A model generated the notes under the pieces. That model was not told the origin of the DNA. It saw only the letters and a program-made list of their open reading frames with translations, and ran no database searches. A DNA stretch of 6,465 nt from Candidatus Zixiibacteriota bacterium (GTDB lineage: Bacteria; Zixibacteria; MSB-5A5; GN15; PGXB01), in the NCBI GenBank assembly GCA_003641425.1, contig QNAH01000167.1:1-6465 (forward strand), in the 5' to 3' direction. Every line of letters begins with the position of its first letter. Positions within the stretch are counted from its first letter, which is position 1. Shown here in pieces: positions 5,191 to 6,465 of the stretch. A program made the position numbers and the translations under genes.

Positions 5191-5963
5191 TATTCAGTCA
5201 CCTTTTTTACCGCCTCGATGATCAACAGCGGATTACCTTCTTTATAAACCGAAAAATCGTAACCGCCGAATTCCTTTTTTACCTCAAACCCGGTCTCTCT
5301 CAGTAACCAGTGGACCTCATCTCTTTCCACGATTCCCGCATTTGATACCTGTTCCACTTTTTCGATCAACTTCCTGCCCTTCAGGATCTCATAAATCAAT
5401 CTTAACTCGATTATGTCCGATGGCAGGAATCTTCGCGATATAAATCTTCTATATTCAAGATTTCCCTGCCGGACACGACCCGCCGGCGACAGCGGCGCGT
5501 CGCTCATAAGTCCGACAAAAAGATCAAAAACAAGAGTCCCGGCCGGCCGAAGATGCCGTGCGATATTGGCCAGTGATGCCAACCGTTCCCTGTCGTCGAG
5601 GAAATGATCAAAAACTCCGGAAAGGATGACCAGCGGAAATGTCTCTTTCAGGTCAAACACGGCCGCCTTTCCCTCGAAAAGACGAATCCGCCCTGCCTCA
5701 TCCCGGTGTTCGGTGAATTTATTCCTGAAAATATCGAGCATGGCCGGCGACCGCTCGACACAGGTCACATCGATTCCTTGCGATGCCAGAGCCAGGGCTA
5801 TCCGCCCGGTCCCGGCGCCGATATCGAGAACTCGACCGGCCTTCAAGGCATAGTGCAAAAAAAAGTCGATATTATCCTTATCATCGAATATATCATAAAA
5901 ACGGGCGCTTTTCTCATAGCCCCGGTCATTTGTATTTATGGAATTCACCTGCTTCCGTACCAT
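5190..5963 (-). CDS. Class I SAM-dependent methyltransferase
   Basis: The protein has 257 residues with a Rossmann-like methyltransferase core. Motif I is VLDIGAGTGR (45-54), which binds the SAM methionine part. The acidic residue ending strand two is Glu70 (VTCVERS, 66-72), expected to hold the ribose hydroxyls. The next motifs are FPLVILSGVFDHF (109-121) and HLRPAGTLVFDLF (137-149). The C-terminal part (about 160-257) ends in a strand-rich segment, as in Methyltransferase_25-like small-molecule enzymes. It is cytosolic. The start ATG 5963 has only a weak AGGCGA ribosome site, but no better start exists nearby. It lies 45 bases after the repeat-protein gene and overlaps the GNAT gene by one base, so the two enzymes may modify the same molecule. 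The substrate is unknown. Confidence 0.9.
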   Translation of the reverse strand: MVRKQVNSINTNDRGYEKSARFYDIFDDKDNIDFFLHYALKAGRVLDIGAGTGRIALALASQGIDVTCVERSPAMLDIFRNKFTEHRDEAGRIRLFEGKAAVFDLKETFPLVILSGVFDHFLDDRERLASLANIARHLRPAGTLVFDLFVGLMSDAPLSPAGRVRQGNLEYRRFISRRFLPSDIIELRLIYEILKGRKLIEKVEQVSNAGIVERDEVHWLLRETGFEVKKEFGGYDFSVYKEGNPLLIIEAVKKVTE

Positions 5964-6008
5964 TTCGCCTGCGGAAATGAGTCTGCATCGAAATCAAAAA
6001 AACGGTTC

Positions 6009-6465
6009 TTATTTATGATAATTTATCAGCGGCAATACCTTAAACGGCGCCGGATTGTTTTTGGCGATATTGATGACCCCGATCTGAAATCCCTTGAGAT
6101 GCTCGGCAATATTCAATAGTCCGATTGATATTCCGATCATATCTTCTTTAGCGTGACAGTACGGTGCAATTTCAACCCCTGTCAGCATATCACCTTTGAC
6201 AATAAGCCCGCCTATTTGCAGACCGCTCAGATATTTTCCCTGGACGCCGATACCTCCGATTGCAACGCCGCGTATCTTGTCCGCCCCGGCCCCGATACCG
6301 CCTATTACCAGGCCCTGTATCTCATCAGCCCCCGCACCGAAACCGCCGATTGCTACTCCAGTGATCCTCTCGGCTCCGGCCCCGAGTCCTCCAATTGCAA
6401 TACCGGTGATTTCTTTTGCCCCCGCTCCCAGACCGCCGATGACCAAGCCTGTAATTCTGTCAGCA
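6009..6465 (-). CDS. 15-residue-repeat protein of the LA_2272-like surface repeat type, N-terminus cut by window edge
   Basis: The frame is open to the right edge: 151 residues are visible before the TAA at 6009-6011. A TTG at 6446 could be taken as a start, but the repeat pattern continues upstream of it (ADRITG), so the gene begins outside the window. The visible part is nine tandem units of 15 residues (the last has 14). The pattern is A-x-x-I-x-G-h-x-I-G-G-h-G-A-G in the first five and drifts to xxIGLLNIA in the last ones. The C-terminus is KNNPAPFKVLPLINYHK (135-151). I recall this repeat plus ending from proteins annotated as LA_2272 family surface repeat proteins. A short-rung beta-solenoid at the cell surface or outer membrane is plausible, but the export signal would be outside the window. 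It probably heads an operon with the methyltransferase. Confidence 0.82.
   Translation of the reverse strand, partial: ADRITGLVIGGLGAGAKEITGIAIGGLGAGAERITGVAIGGFGAGADEIQGLVIGGIGAGADKIRGVAIGGIGVQGKYLSGLQIGGLIVKGDMLTGVEIAPYCHAKEDMIGISIGLLNIAEHLKGFQIGVINIAKNNPAPFKVLPLINYHK
6063..6464 (-). repeat. Nine tandem 45-base coding repeats (last unit 42 bases)
   Basis: Unit boundaries on the minus strand are at 6464, 6419, 6374, 6329, 6284, 6239, 6194, 6149 and 6104, ending at 6063. Units agree at the protein level (xG-h-xIGG) but differ at many synonymous positions. The duplications are therefore old rather than a recent slippage array. Further units may lie beyond the window. Confidence 0.85.

Overview
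The window holds six protein genes, two of them cut by the window edges, plus one gene-free stretch of about 500 bases (498-1000) that carries unusually dense regulatory-looking structure. The genes look like those of a Gram-negative-type environmental bacterium of the FCB/Zixibacteria kind. This is inferred from the duplicated dockerin-like Ca-binding loops followed by 'NYLYRGGPKP'-type segments, an FN3 domain joined to a dockerin in a short secreted protein, Tat and Sec export signals, and a 15-residue surface-repeat protein. No marker gene is present, so the taxonomic placement is tentative.

Layout. At 1-497 on the minus strand lies the N-terminal part of an exported DUF1028 (Ntn-hydrolase-like) protein; it runs off the left edge. 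Its putative promoter, with a tandemly duplicated -35 box, sits at 536-576. Reading the other way, a sigma70-like promoter (725-753) is followed by three 9-base direct repeats and a strong hairpin plus T-tract (820-868). This arrangement fits either a small RNA of about 110 nt or an attenuated leader. Next, at 1001-1627 on the plus strand, comes a small secreted FN3-dockerin protein.

From 4569 down to 1714 on the minus strand is a two-gene operon. It encodes a secreted alpha/beta-hydrolase-fold protein with a C-terminal TPR-like region, whose nucleophile position appears to be Gly rather than Ser. The second gene, 24 bases downstream, encodes a Tat-exported aldo/keto reductase with an eight-Cys ferredoxin tail. 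A bidirectional-looking hairpin with a T-tract on the minus strand (1648-1686) closes the operon. Its probable promoter has a perfect 12-bp palindrome exactly in the -10/-35 spacer.

From the right edge down to 4726, again on the minus strand, are a 15-residue-repeat protein (open at its N-terminal side), a class I SAM methyltransferase and a GNAT acetyltransferase. The last two overlap as TAATG, so they are probably translationally coupled.

No RNA genes of known type, CRISPR array, insertion sequence or transposase was seen. The most interesting points are the apparent pseudo-hydrolase, the compact transcription unit in the divergent intergenic region, and the DUF1028 protein whose presumed catalytic Thr lies 48 residues into the precursor.
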